This document shows, piece by piece, positions 1 through 6,401 of a stretch of DNA of 64,000 nt. The stretch covers positions 186,001-250,000 of the forward strand of contig NZ_JAKEUO010000002.1 in assembly GCF_022397915.1 (NCBI RefSeq), given 5' to 3'. The position numbers and the translations under genes were made by a program. The notes beneath the pieces were generated by a model. It was not told where the DNA came from. It saw only the letters and a program-made list of their open reading frames with translations, and ran no database searches. The stretch's first letter is position 1, and each line of letters starts with the position of its first letter. This DNA is from Vibrio sp. Isolate34 (lineage in GTDB: Bacteria > Pseudomonadota > Gammaproteobacteria > Enterobacterales > Vibrionaceae).

Positions 1-1
1 A

Positions 2-1000
2 ATCGGTACGGTTGATCCACTGCTTTCTGGTATTACAGAAACAGCAGCACAGATGATCGACCCGACTTACAGCGTTGGCCCTGAATCAAACTGGTACTTC
101 ATGTTTGTTTCTACTTTCTTCATTGCGATTACAGGTGCATTTGTAACTGAGAAGATTGTTGAACCAAAACTGGGTAAATACAACGACGAAGAAGCGTCTG
201 AAGATTTATCAAATGATTCAATGGGCAAGCTAACAGACGTTGAGAAGAAAGGCCTTAAGCTTGCGGGTATCGCAGTATTAGCGGTTTCTGCACTTCTTGC
301 ATGGACGATTGTTCCCGCTGATGGCGTTCTACGTTCAGCAGCAGGTACGGTTTCAGGTTCTCCATTCCTGAAAAGTATCGTAGCGTTCATCTTCGTATTC
401 TTCGCAGTTCCTGGTTTTGTTTACGGTAAAGTTACTGGCACAATGAAAACAGACCGTGACGTTATCAATGCAATGTCTAAGTCTATGTCTTCAATGGGCA
501 TGTACATCGTACTCGTGTTCTTCGCTGCTCAGTTTGTTGCTTTCTTCAAGTGGACTAACTTCGGCCAAGTATTCGCAGTTGCAGGTGCTACATTCCTACA
601 GGATATCGGCCTAACGGGTCCAATGTTGTTCTTCGCATTCATCCTAATGTGTGGCTTCATTAACCTGATGATCGGTTCGGCTTCTGCTCAGTGGGCTGTA
701 ACGGCACCTATCTTCGTTCCAATGCTAATGCTAGTAGGCTACGCACCAGAAACTATTCAAGCGGCTTACCGTATCGGTGACTCAACAACGAACATCATTA
801 CTCCAATGATGAGCTACTTCGGTCTTATCCTTGCTGTAGCAACGCGTTACATGAAGAACCTAGGTATCGGTACTCTGATTGCAACTATGCTTCCATATTC
901 AATCGTATTCTTGGTTGGTTGGAGCTTAATGTTCTACGTTTGGGTATTCGTATTTGGCCTACCAGTAGGTCCGGGCGCTGCAACGTACTACACGCCTTAG
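2..1000 (+). CDS. AbgT-family transporter, C-terminal part (partial)
   Basis: This is the last 332 residues of a polytopic inner-membrane carrier whose 5' end lies before the window; the frame is open to the first base. The AbgT family includes the E. coli p-aminobenzoyl-glutamate importer (about 510 residues) and sulfonamide or antimetabolite exporters. Seen here: several hydrophobic membrane spans separated by a charged cytoplasmic loop (E/D/K-rich, about 50-80 residues into the visible part), a segment rich in G, S and A, and the family-typical stretch RIGDSTTNIITPMM near the C-terminus. The family assignment is strong. The substrate cannot be read from the sequence. A strong hairpin terminator follows. 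Confidence 0.9.
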   Translation: MGTVDPLLSGITETAAQMIDPTYSVGPESNWYFMFVSTFFIAITGAFVTEKIVEPKLGKYNDEEASEDLSNDSMGKLTDVEKKGLKLAGIAVLAVSALLAWTIVPADGVLRSAAGTVSGSPFLKSIVAFIFVFFAVPGFVYGKVTGTMKTDRDVINAMSKSMSSMGMYIVLVFFAAQFVAFFKWTNFGQVFAVAGATFLQDIGLTGPMLFFAFILMCGFINLMIGSASAQWAVTAPIFVPMLMLVGYAPETIQAAYRIGDSTTNIITPMMSYFGLILAVATRYMKNLGIGTLIATMLPYSIVFLVGWSLMFYVWVFVFGLPVGPGAATYYTP

Positions 1001-1034
1001 TGGTTGAGTAGGGGAGCCCCTTCTAATCGACAAT

Positions 1035-1064
1035 AAAAAACCTGCATTGATTGCAGGTTTTTTT
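1035..1064 (+). terminator. Rho-independent terminator after the AbgT-type gene
   Basis: A 12-bp stem AAAAAACCTGCA / TGCAGGTTTTTT with a 5-base loop and a T run. The A run on the other side lets it also work for the minus-strand gene that ends at 1112. Confidence 0.85.
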
Positions 1065-1111
1065 GTTCTTGTCATGAAGAGATAGAACTAAGTTAATTTA
1101 GAATTAGATTG

Positions 1112-1555
1112 TTAGCGTTTTGCTAACAGGCGATCGAGGTGGTTGGCGAACTCACGACGGTCGGTTTGAGAAAGGGTACTTGGTCCGCCAGTTTGGATGC
1201 CACTTGAACGCATGGTTTCCATAAAATCACGAATGTTGAGACGCGCTTTAATGGTCTCTTTGGTGTAAAGCTCACCGCGCGAGCTCAGTGCCAGAGCGCC
1301 TTTGGTGATCACTTCGTCAGCCAGAGGGATGTCTGAAGTAATGACAAGGTCGCCTTTCTCTGTTCGTTTTACTATTTCGTTGTCGGCGATATCGAAGCCG
1401 CTTGGTACTTGAATCGAGTGGATGTTCACTCGTTTTGGTACAGGAACAACGTGGTTTGCGATAAAGGTGCATTCAACACCGGTTCGCTCAGCTGCGCGTA
1501 CGATGGTTTCTCGGATAACCTTTGGACAAGCGTCCGCATCAACCCATATCTTCAT
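1112..1555 (-). CDS. yaiI: UPF0178 (YaiI/YqxD, DUF188) family protein
   Basis: A soluble protein of 147 residues, the usual family length. It begins [16 protein letters not shown], the conserved opening of the UPF0178/DUF188 family, whose fold is PIN-nuclease-like. A second conserved block, with [10 protein letters not shown] and [12 protein letters not shown] at about residues 54-84, carries the acidic residues typical of the family. No biochemical function is established for family members; a nuclease role is only inferred from the fold. It lies 22 bp downstream of a small KfrA-like gene on the same strand, so the two may be cotranscribed. Confidence 0.88.
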   Translation of the reverse strand: MKIWVDADACPKVIRETIVRAAERTGVECTFIANHVVPVPKRVNIHSIQVPSGFDIADNEIVKRTEKGDLVITSDIPLADEVITKGALALSSRGELYTKETIKARLNIRDFMETMRSSGIQTGGPSTLSQTDRREFANHLDRLLAKR

Positions 1556-1577
1556 AGTGTTCTATTTCTCAGTTAGC

Positions 1578-1865
1578 TTATTGTTCAGTTAACTTAGCTT
1601 CAAGCGTGGCAACACGAGCGGTAAGTTCTAGGATTTGCTTTTCCAGTTGGCTAACACGGTCTAGTGCTGGCTCTTCCTGTGTGGCGACTTCAACTTTAGG
1701 TACGCGATTCGCACTTTTCCAGCTCTTGATGGTGGTGATTAAAGCAGGCATTGGAACCGATGTACTCATGCGAGCTTTTACTAACGCAACGGTCGGCTCT
1801 TTACCTTGTGCTTGCAGTCCTTCAAGCACCGATTTCAACTCTTCAGAAACATCTTTTGTCAGCAT
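1578..1865 (-). CDS. Small KfrA-like DNA-binding/coiled-coil protein
   Basis: A protein of 95 residues. The frame extends four codons further to an ATG at 1877, but a GGAGG Shine-Dalgarno overlaps that codon and sits 5 bases before the ATG at 1865, so the shorter form starting MLTKDVSEEL is preferred. Residues about 1-55 resemble the N-terminal helical DNA-binding domain of plasmid KfrA-type proteins (pattern GKEPTVALVKAR...SVPMPALI...IKSWK). Residues about 65-95 form a heptad-like coiled coil (RVSQLEKQILELTARVATLEAKL), suggesting a dimer. The gene diverges from the CsrB RNA and shares its upstream region, including the VarA-type palindrome. The DNA-binding role is inferred from similarity only. 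Confidence 0.7.
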   Translation of the reverse strand: MLTKDVSEELKSVLEGLQAQGKEPTVALVKARMSTSVPMPALITTIKSWKSANRVPKVEVATQEEPALDRVSQLEKQILELTARVATLEAKLTEQ

Positions 1866-1942
1866 GTTGACCTCCATTTTTAGTCTTTGGTCATTTTACT
1901 CGCTCCGGTGGATGATAGCGAATCATAAAACATCCCATGGCG

Positions 1943-1960
1943 TGTGAGAGATCTCTTACA
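1943..1960. promoter_or_regulatory. VarA/GacA/UvrY-type upstream activating box
   Basis: TGTGAGAGATCTCTTACA differs at one base from a perfect 18-bp palindrome and matches the known GacA/VarA box TGTAAG-N6-CTTACA. It sits about 90 bp upstream of the predicted CsrB transcription start, the usual arrangement for VarS/VarA (BarA/UvrY) control of Csr RNAs. It also lies 77 bp upstream of the divergent KfrA-like gene. Confidence 0.8.
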
Positions 1961-2039
1961 AAGGTTGTGAGATAACACGAATACTTGTCTAGAGAGATTG
2001 ATATGCATATGGTTAAGGTGTTGAATTTTAATTGTTTTA

Positions 2040-2045
2040 TATAAT
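2040..2045 (+). promoter_or_regulatory. Predicted -10 element of the CsrB RNA promoter
   Basis: A perfect TATAAT, placing a transcription start near 2052. There is no good -35 hexamer at 17 bp (TTGAAT at 2021 is too close), which is expected for an activator-dependent promoter. The start is predicted only. Confidence 0.5.
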
Positions 2046-2051
2046 TAACAA

Positions 2052-2531
2052 CTCGATTGGATTCAAAGTGTGATGCAAATCTATTGTCCGAAATCCTAAA
2101 TCGCGTAAATTAAACCTTGTCGGAAGGATTCTGACACGGAACAGGAAAGCACCAAGGATTTGGTTATCTTCAGGATGAAGATTTGGTTACTTAGGATTGA
2201 GTGATCAAGCATGGAGCGTAAGGACATTGTTGGGATACAGTCAGTTAACAGGAAGTTAGCTGCAACGGAATGACAATGGACACCTTTAGGATTAAAGGGT
2301 TGGATTAGCATCAGGACGATGTAAAGGACACCGCTCACGGAACAAGTGATGTGCGCTAACTAGGATTGTTAGCTTTCAGGATGATTGGACACCGCTAGGA
2401 CGGCGAAGTAAAGGAAAGAGCTGAAGGATTACAGCCACTATTATGGATGATGCATGGAGCATTAATTAGTAGCCGGACTGCTGCGAGTAAGACCCTAGCC
2501 CTGACACTTCGGTGTCGGGGCTTTTCTTTTT
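2052..2531 (+). ncRNA. csrB: CsrB-family small RNA (CsrA-sequestering)
   Basis: A non-coding stretch with about 28 GGA triplets in some 430 bases, most in AGGA or CAGGAT/AAGGAT contexts, many set between short complementary arms as expected for CsrA-binding hairpin loops. This is the signature of CsrB/CsrC RNAs, which titrate the translational regulator CsrA. It ends in a strong terminator on the same strand and is preceded by a TATAAT and a VarA-type box. Its size fits Vibrio Csr RNAs. Vibrios usually have several paralogs, and which one this is cannot be told here. The 5' end is approximate. Confidence 0.85.
2497..2531 (+). terminator. Terminator of the CsrB RNA
   Basis: An 11-bp stem AGCCCTGACAC / GTGTCGGGGCT (one G-U pair) closed by a TTCG tetraloop and followed by a T-rich tail. 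Confidence 0.9.
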
Positions 2532-2632
2532 CTGAAGTTTTCTCTGTCTAGGGGGCTCTGTTTAATCGAGAGCTTTTCATCTAAGAGCGCGACATCTGCT
2601 TTTCTGCTAATGGTCAACACAAGGAGTGTTTT

Positions 2633-3151
2633 ATGACGATAGCAACCTCAAGAACGCTGTTGGTACCTTATACTGAACAGCTAGAACTCGACTTTATCAA
2701 GTTAAACTGCTGCCCCATTAATCGTGCTGAAATGAACGGGCCGCACTCTGTTGCCTCTGCGAAGCACCTTTTTCAAGAAATACTGCAAGACAACGTCGGC
2801 TTTTGCCGTGCGATCATCCATAACCAAACTCGTGAATATCTGGGACATGTCTTTATTTCATCTGAAAAAGGCAGGCATGAACTTGGCTTTATTTTGGATA
2901 AAGAACACTGGAATAAAGGCCTTGCGAGTGAAATACTAAAACCTTTCTTTAGCTTGGTGTGTTTTGAAGAGCACCTAACGAATGTCGTCGCAACCGTCAA
3001 TGTCGGTCATAACCCATCCATTAAGTTATTAGAAAAGCTCGGTTTTGCATTTGAAGAGACCAAACAAGATCAGTTTGGCCCTTATCATGAATATCGCTAT
3101 ACCGCGTATTGTGACGTTACATTCTATGAGGCTGTAGCTCAAACCGCATAG
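2633..3151 (+). CDS. GNAT-family N-acetyltransferase (RimJ/RimL-like)
   Basis: A protein of 172 residues starting at an ATG with AAGGAG seven bases upstream. It fits the Acetyltransf_3 (RimJ/RimL) type of GNAT: an N-terminal TSRTLLVPYT strand, a central strand HELGFILDKEHWNKGLASEIL at about residues 82-102 whose NKGLASE corresponds to the acetyl-CoA pyrophosphate-binding motif, and the motif B-like NVGHNPSIKLLEKLGFAFE near residues 123-141. Acyl-CoA-dependent acetylation of an amino group is the family reaction; the substrate is unknown. It is a stand-alone gene after the CsrB terminator, and its 3' end overlaps by 35 bp the 3' end of the convergent DUF3301 gene. Confidence 0.85.
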   Translation: MTIATSRTLLVPYTEQLELDFIKLNCCPINRAEMNGPHSVASAKHLFQEILQDNVGFCRAIIHNQTREYLGHVFISSEKGRHELGFILDKEHWNKGLASEILKPFFSLVCFEEHLTNVVATVNVGHNPSIKLLEKLGFAFEETKQDQFGPYHEYRYTAYCDVTFYEAVAQTA

Positions 3152-3425
3152 AGCGGAAGCCAACCATGGTCAGCTTGCCTTGGTACAGGTCATCACCTAA
3201 CGCTGAAAACTCAAATTGGTACACAGTATGCCAGCGCCAAATCGTTGTTAACTCATGGCGCATCTTAAGTTTATGACCACTGAAAGCGACACTCAACAAC
3301 TGTAAGTCTAGTTCTTTACACTTTCTCGCAATGGCAGCCTTCGCAAGCTCTGATTGCCTGCGCTGCTGCCAAAATAAAAAGCAAAAGAAGCACAGAAATA
3401 AAATAGCCAATAAGTTATCTATCAT
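3117..3425 (-). CDS. DUF3301 family small membrane-anchored protein
   Basis: A protein of 102 residues with one N-terminal hydrophobic span (about residues 4-19, ILFLCFFCFLFW) followed by a basic stretch WQQRRQ, giving a short membrane-anchored protein with a cytoplasmic body. The pattern CKELDLQLLSVAF and the terminal YQGKLTMVGFRSMRFELQPHR fit DUF3301, a gammaproteobacterial family without a known role. The gene ends inside the acetyltransferase gene on the opposite strand (35 bp tail-to-tail overlap), and it follows the DUF3549 gene on the same strand, as is common in vibrios. Confidence 0.8.
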   Translation of the reverse strand: MIDNLLAILFLCFFCFLFWQQRRQSELAKAAIARKCKELDLQLLSVAFSGHKLKMRHELTTIWRWHTVYQFEFSALGDDLYQGKLTMVGFRSMRFELQPHRM

Positions 3426-3512
3426 TTAATCCATACTTCCTTTTTTATCTCTTCATTCCAATTGTGATAGTTGCGCATTTTGATGAGCTACAGAGTGACT
3501 CTCTTTGTGAGC

Positions 3513-3539
3513 CTATTTTGCTTATTTTGCTTATTTTGC
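3513..3539. repeat. 9-bp tandem repeat at the DUF3549 stop codon
   Basis: Three head-to-tail copies of a 9-mer (TTTTGCTTA on the plus strand; GCAAAATAA on the gene strand, the outermost copy differing in its last base). The copy nearest the gene supplies its last two codons and stop. The others lie just beyond and repeat the same in-frame stop. Confidence 0.75.
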
Positions 3540-4571
3540 TTTGGCCGCTTGCTGCAGTTCGACCAGTGCGTTGGCAAGTTCTGGTGATGGATTTGAGTTC
3601 AGTAGCGGTAAAAATACCATTCTCAGAGTTGGAATCATCACTAAATCTGCAAATAATTGATTGAACAAGTTTTGGTTACCTGTTTGTGCGAGACGCAGCA
3701 AGAATTGCTCAGCAATCGCTGGATCTTGCAGTGCGTGCCAGCTACGACCAGCTAAACCAATTAATACCTCTTGGTGACTTAAGCGTGGGCTCGCCAGAAC
3801 TTGGTTAATTACGGCATTCGTTGTGCTTTGCTCAGCACCAGAAAGGGCACGAACTAACGCAGACAGCAAGAACAGATCCGGTTCTTGGCTGTTAATTTCA
3901 TTTTCAGCCATCTCTTGTAAGCGTTGAGCCAGTTTGTCATTGATTTGCGTGTGCTCAAGCGCCCCTAGTGTTGCGTATAGAGGTTCTGATGGCAGTTTGT
4001 TCAATGCTTTACGAATCGCGACACCGTTTTGTTGGCTGCCTAGGCGAGCACACATATCGGTGATGCCTTGAAGACCAACCGTTTTCCAGTTGTCCCAGCC
4101 TAGATCGCCAGTGAAGTAGTGTTGAGCGTGTTCGTAGTATTGGCTCGTCGCCAGGTCTAAACCTGCTCTTACTTGGCTATGGAACACGGCCATCTTGTCT
4201 TCTGAAGGCTTAAACGTGTATGGGTTATTAGACAGCTTTTGTTGTTGCTCTTCGCTGATCTCGCCGTTTAGACGTGTGCCCATCGCTTCGATAACAAACT
4301 TAAGGAAGTTGCCTACATCGCCTTGATGCAATAGGCCTCTTTCGTCCAGCTTGAACTTTAGGAACCAAATCCAAGGCTGCTTGTGTTCGTTCCAGTAACT
4401 AATGGCTAAGTGAGCTTGTTTCTGAAGTGGAAATGGGTACGGCTGTTTCCCTTGCTCAACATCAGAGAATAAGGTGTTGTCGATCTTCTGAATGCGACGA
4501 CCTAGGTCGTAGATATCGTATTGGCAACCGCTATTCTTTAGTAACTGAGTGAGCGTGTGAATCGTTTCCAT
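3531..4571 (-). CDS. DUF3549 family protein
   Basis: A soluble protein of 346 residues, starting at an ATG preceded by AGGAGC. It matches the Vibrio/Shewanella DUF3549 family in length and in its opening METIHTLTQLLKNSGCQYDI. The N-terminal third is a mixed domain with aromatic-rich YWNEHKQPWIWFLKF. From about residue 150 on, it is almost entirely alpha-helical, with repeat-like leucine-rich helices (for example LSHQEVLIGLAGRSWHAL) resembling a HEAT-like solenoid. No signal peptide or membrane span is visible. The function is unknown. It lies upstream of DUF3301 on the same strand and diverges from yqcC-truC. Confidence 0.82.
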   Translation of the reverse strand: METIHTLTQLLKNSGCQYDIYDLGRRIQKIDNTLFSDVEQGKQPYPFPLQKQAHLAISYWNEHKQPWIWFLKFKLDERGLLHQGDVGNFLKFVIEAMGTRLNGEISEEQQQKLSNNPYTFKPSEDKMAVFHSQVRAGLDLATSQYYEHAQHYFTGDLGWDNWKTVGLQGITDMCARLGSQQNGVAIRKALNKLPSEPLYATLGALEHTQINDKLAQRLQEMAENEINSQEPDLFLLSALVRALSGAEQSTTNAVINQVLASPRLSHQEVLIGLAGRSWHALQDPAIAEQFLLRLAQTGNQNLFNQLFADLVMIPTLRMVFLPLLNSNPSPELANALVELQQAAKAK

Positions 4572-4658
4572 AGTAATAAAGCTCCTAACTTTCTTTCCTA
4601 AATAGATGGTACTCTATGCCCCAATTTCAAGGTCACTAGATAAATAACTTGGTGAAAA

Positions 4659-4973
4659 ATGACAGCAGCCACAAAGTTACCTCTTTTACTTCAACAATTA
4701 GAACAACAAATGCGCCAATGTTCGCTGTGGAGTGATGTTCCACCTTCAAACGAAGCTCTGGCCAGTGTTGAACCTTTCGCGATTGATTCGTTACAACCTG
4801 AAGAGTGGTTGCAGTGGATATTCATTGTTAAGATCAACGCAATGATGGATGCACAAATGAGCCTACCAAAGGGTTTCGCGATTCATCCTTATTTTGGTGA
4901 AGTATGGAAAAATGAGGCGGACAAGGCCGAACTGCTAGTGACGATTCAGAGCATTGATGAGGTATGCGCGTAA
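4659..4973 (+). CDS. yqcC: YqcC family protein
   Basis: A protein of 104 residues, close to the E. coli YqcC length. It is all-helical with the family pattern LEQQMRQCSLW near the N-terminus and LQWIFIVKINAMMDAQMSLP in the middle. YqcC has no known activity. The gene sits directly before truC, with its TAA overlapping the truC ATG (TAATG), so the two are translationally coupled, as in E. coli (yqcC-truC). A weak GGTG lies five bases before the start. Confidence 0.9.
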   Translation: MTAATKLPLLLQQLEQQMRQCSLWSDVPPSNEALASVEPFAIDSLQPEEWLQWIFIVKINAMMDAQMSLPKGFAIHPYFGEVWKNEADKAELLVTIQSIDEVCA

Positions 4974-5722
4974 TGTTAGAGATCATTTATCAAGATGAGT
5001 ATTTTGTCGCAGTGAATAAGCCTGCGGGTATGCTAGTGCATCGCTCATGGTTGGATAAACACGAGACTCAATTTGTGATGCAAACACTGCGTGACCAAAT
5101 TGGTCAGCACGTATTTCCTCTGCACCGTTTAGACCGCCCAACGTCTGGCGTATTAGTGTTTGCTCTGTCGAGTGAGGTTGCTTCTGAGGTGATGCCAATG
5201 TTCGCTAACCATGAGATGCAAAAGACTTATCATGCAATTGTTCGTGGTTGGATAGAAGAGGGCGATACGCTCGATTACGCACTGAAGGTTGAATTGGATA
5301 AGATCGCAGATAAGTTCGCGAAAGAAGACAAAGAAGCGCAAGAAGCAGTGACAGTTTATGAACCGCTAGCAAAAGTCGAAGTGCCATATTCAACAGGGCG
5401 TTTTCCGACTAGCCGTTATTGCTTGGTTGAGATGATGCCAAAGACAGGTCGTAAACATCAGCTGCGTCGTCACATGGCTCACCTAAGACACCCAATTATT
5501 GGCGATACCTCACATGGTGACGGTAAACACAATCGACTGTTTCGTGATGATCTAGATTCGTACCGTTTGTTGCTGCATGCGTCTGAATTACGCTTCATTC
5601 ATCCTTTCACTAAAGAAGAGTTGGTCATGAAGGCCAATCTCGATGAAACGTGGTTAAGGTTGTTTGAAACCTTTGAGTGGGACACCAATTTAATCAATGC
5701 TAAAGCGTGTTCGTCTAAGTAA
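4973..5722 (+). CDS. truC: tRNA pseudouridine(65) synthase TruC
   Basis: An RluA-family pseudouridine synthase that isomerises U65 in the acceptor arm of tRNAs. It has 249 residues from the ATG overlapping the yqcC stop. A frame-internal ATG three codons earlier exists, but MLEIIYQDEYF aligns with the E. coli start. The catalytic motif HRLDRPTSG has the aspartate at residue 54, the same number as in E. coli. The second conserved block KTGRKHQLRRHMAHLRHPIIGD follows near residue 160. No S4 domain is present, as expected for TruC. The gene is followed by a terminator. Confidence 0.95.
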   Translation: MLEIIYQDEYFVAVNKPAGMLVHRSWLDKHETQFVMQTLRDQIGQHVFPLHRLDRPTSGVLVFALSSEVASEVMPMFANHEMQKTYHAIVRGWIEEGDTLDYALKVELDKIADKFAKEDKEAQEAVTVYEPLAKVEVPYSTGRFPTSRYCLVEMMPKTGRKHQLRRHMAHLRHPIIGDTSHGDGKHNRLFRDDLDSYRLLLHASELRFIHPFTKEELVMKANLDETWLRLFETFEWDTNLINAKACSSK

Positions 5723-5763
5723 AAGCACAGGCATCTAAGTAAGCATAGAAAGTAAAGTAAAAC

Positions 5764-5793
5764 AAAGGGCTGATAGTGATATCAGCCCTTTTT
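5764..5793 (+). terminator. Rho-independent terminator after truC
   Basis: An 11-bp stem AAGGGCTGATA / TATCAGCCCTT with a GTGA loop and a T run. The symmetric A/T flanks may also serve the convergent yaeH gene. Confidence 0.85.
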
Positions 5794-5853
5794 AATGTCT
5801 GTGTGATCTGAGCGTAACAATTAATCGTGGTTGTTAATTGTCTGTTCTCGCGA

Positions 5854-6237
5854 TTATTTCAGCTTTTCTAGATCGGCTTCGATTTCAGAGATCTTACTCG
5901 ATACCACTTTCTCTAGGTGGCGCAAGTCAGTAAGGATCTTCTGCTTCACATCCATCTCAGTGGTTGGTGTCGGTTTGGTGATCTTGTTCAGCTCATCAAT
6001 CACAAGAGTGAGGTTGCGGTTTATCTCTGTCACTTCTTTGTATTGATTGTTGCCACCGCTAACAAGCACATTTTTTACTTGTCGTGGGTACTTAAACTTA
6101 ACGCTTTTCGCGAACAGTTCGCCTTTCTGCTTACGAAAGTAAATCTTCAGAATATCTTTGTGCGCTTCTTGGCGAAGGGAGTAACGTTCAATCTGTTTAG
6201 GTTCGTGGATACCTAAGCCAGTGAGGTTTGGATACAT
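5854..6237 (-). CDS. yaeH: UPF0325 (DUF3461) family protein, YaeH-like
   Basis: A protein of 127 residues, nearly the same length as E. coli YaeH (128) and with the same conserved blocks: [28 protein letters not shown] and [19 protein letters not shown]. It is soluble, has no cysteines and ends in a helical, acidic tail. The function is unknown. A GAGGT ribosome-binding site lies five bases before the ATG. It follows glnD and map on the same strand; yaeH lies in the same map-glnD-dapD neighbourhood in E. coli. The gap of about 160 bp to glnD holds no clear signal. Confidence 0.92.
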   Translation of the reverse strand: MYPNLTGLGIHEPKQIERYSLRQEAHKDILKIYFRKQKGELFAKSVKFKYPRQVKNVLVSGGNNQYKEVTEINRNLTLVIDELNKITKPTPTTEMDVKQKILTDLRHLEKVVSSKISEIEADLEKLK

Positions 6238-6401
6238 AAGCGACCTCTAGTTTATGAATGTAATACTTTTATGTAATTGACTTAATCAATGTAGCAGCCT
6301 AAAGACGAGCTAGATAGTTGATATCTGAGAATTGATTGTAAGTTGTGGGCAAGATCGCTCTCTATCTTTACCCACATTTATTCGATGGTTAGATTCTCTT
6401 T

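Noticed and set aside
2096..2338. An 80-codon minus-strand frame
   Set aside because: It lies inside the CsrB-type RNA on the opposite strand, has no ribosome-binding site and no recognisable protein features. The GGA-rich pattern explains the region better.
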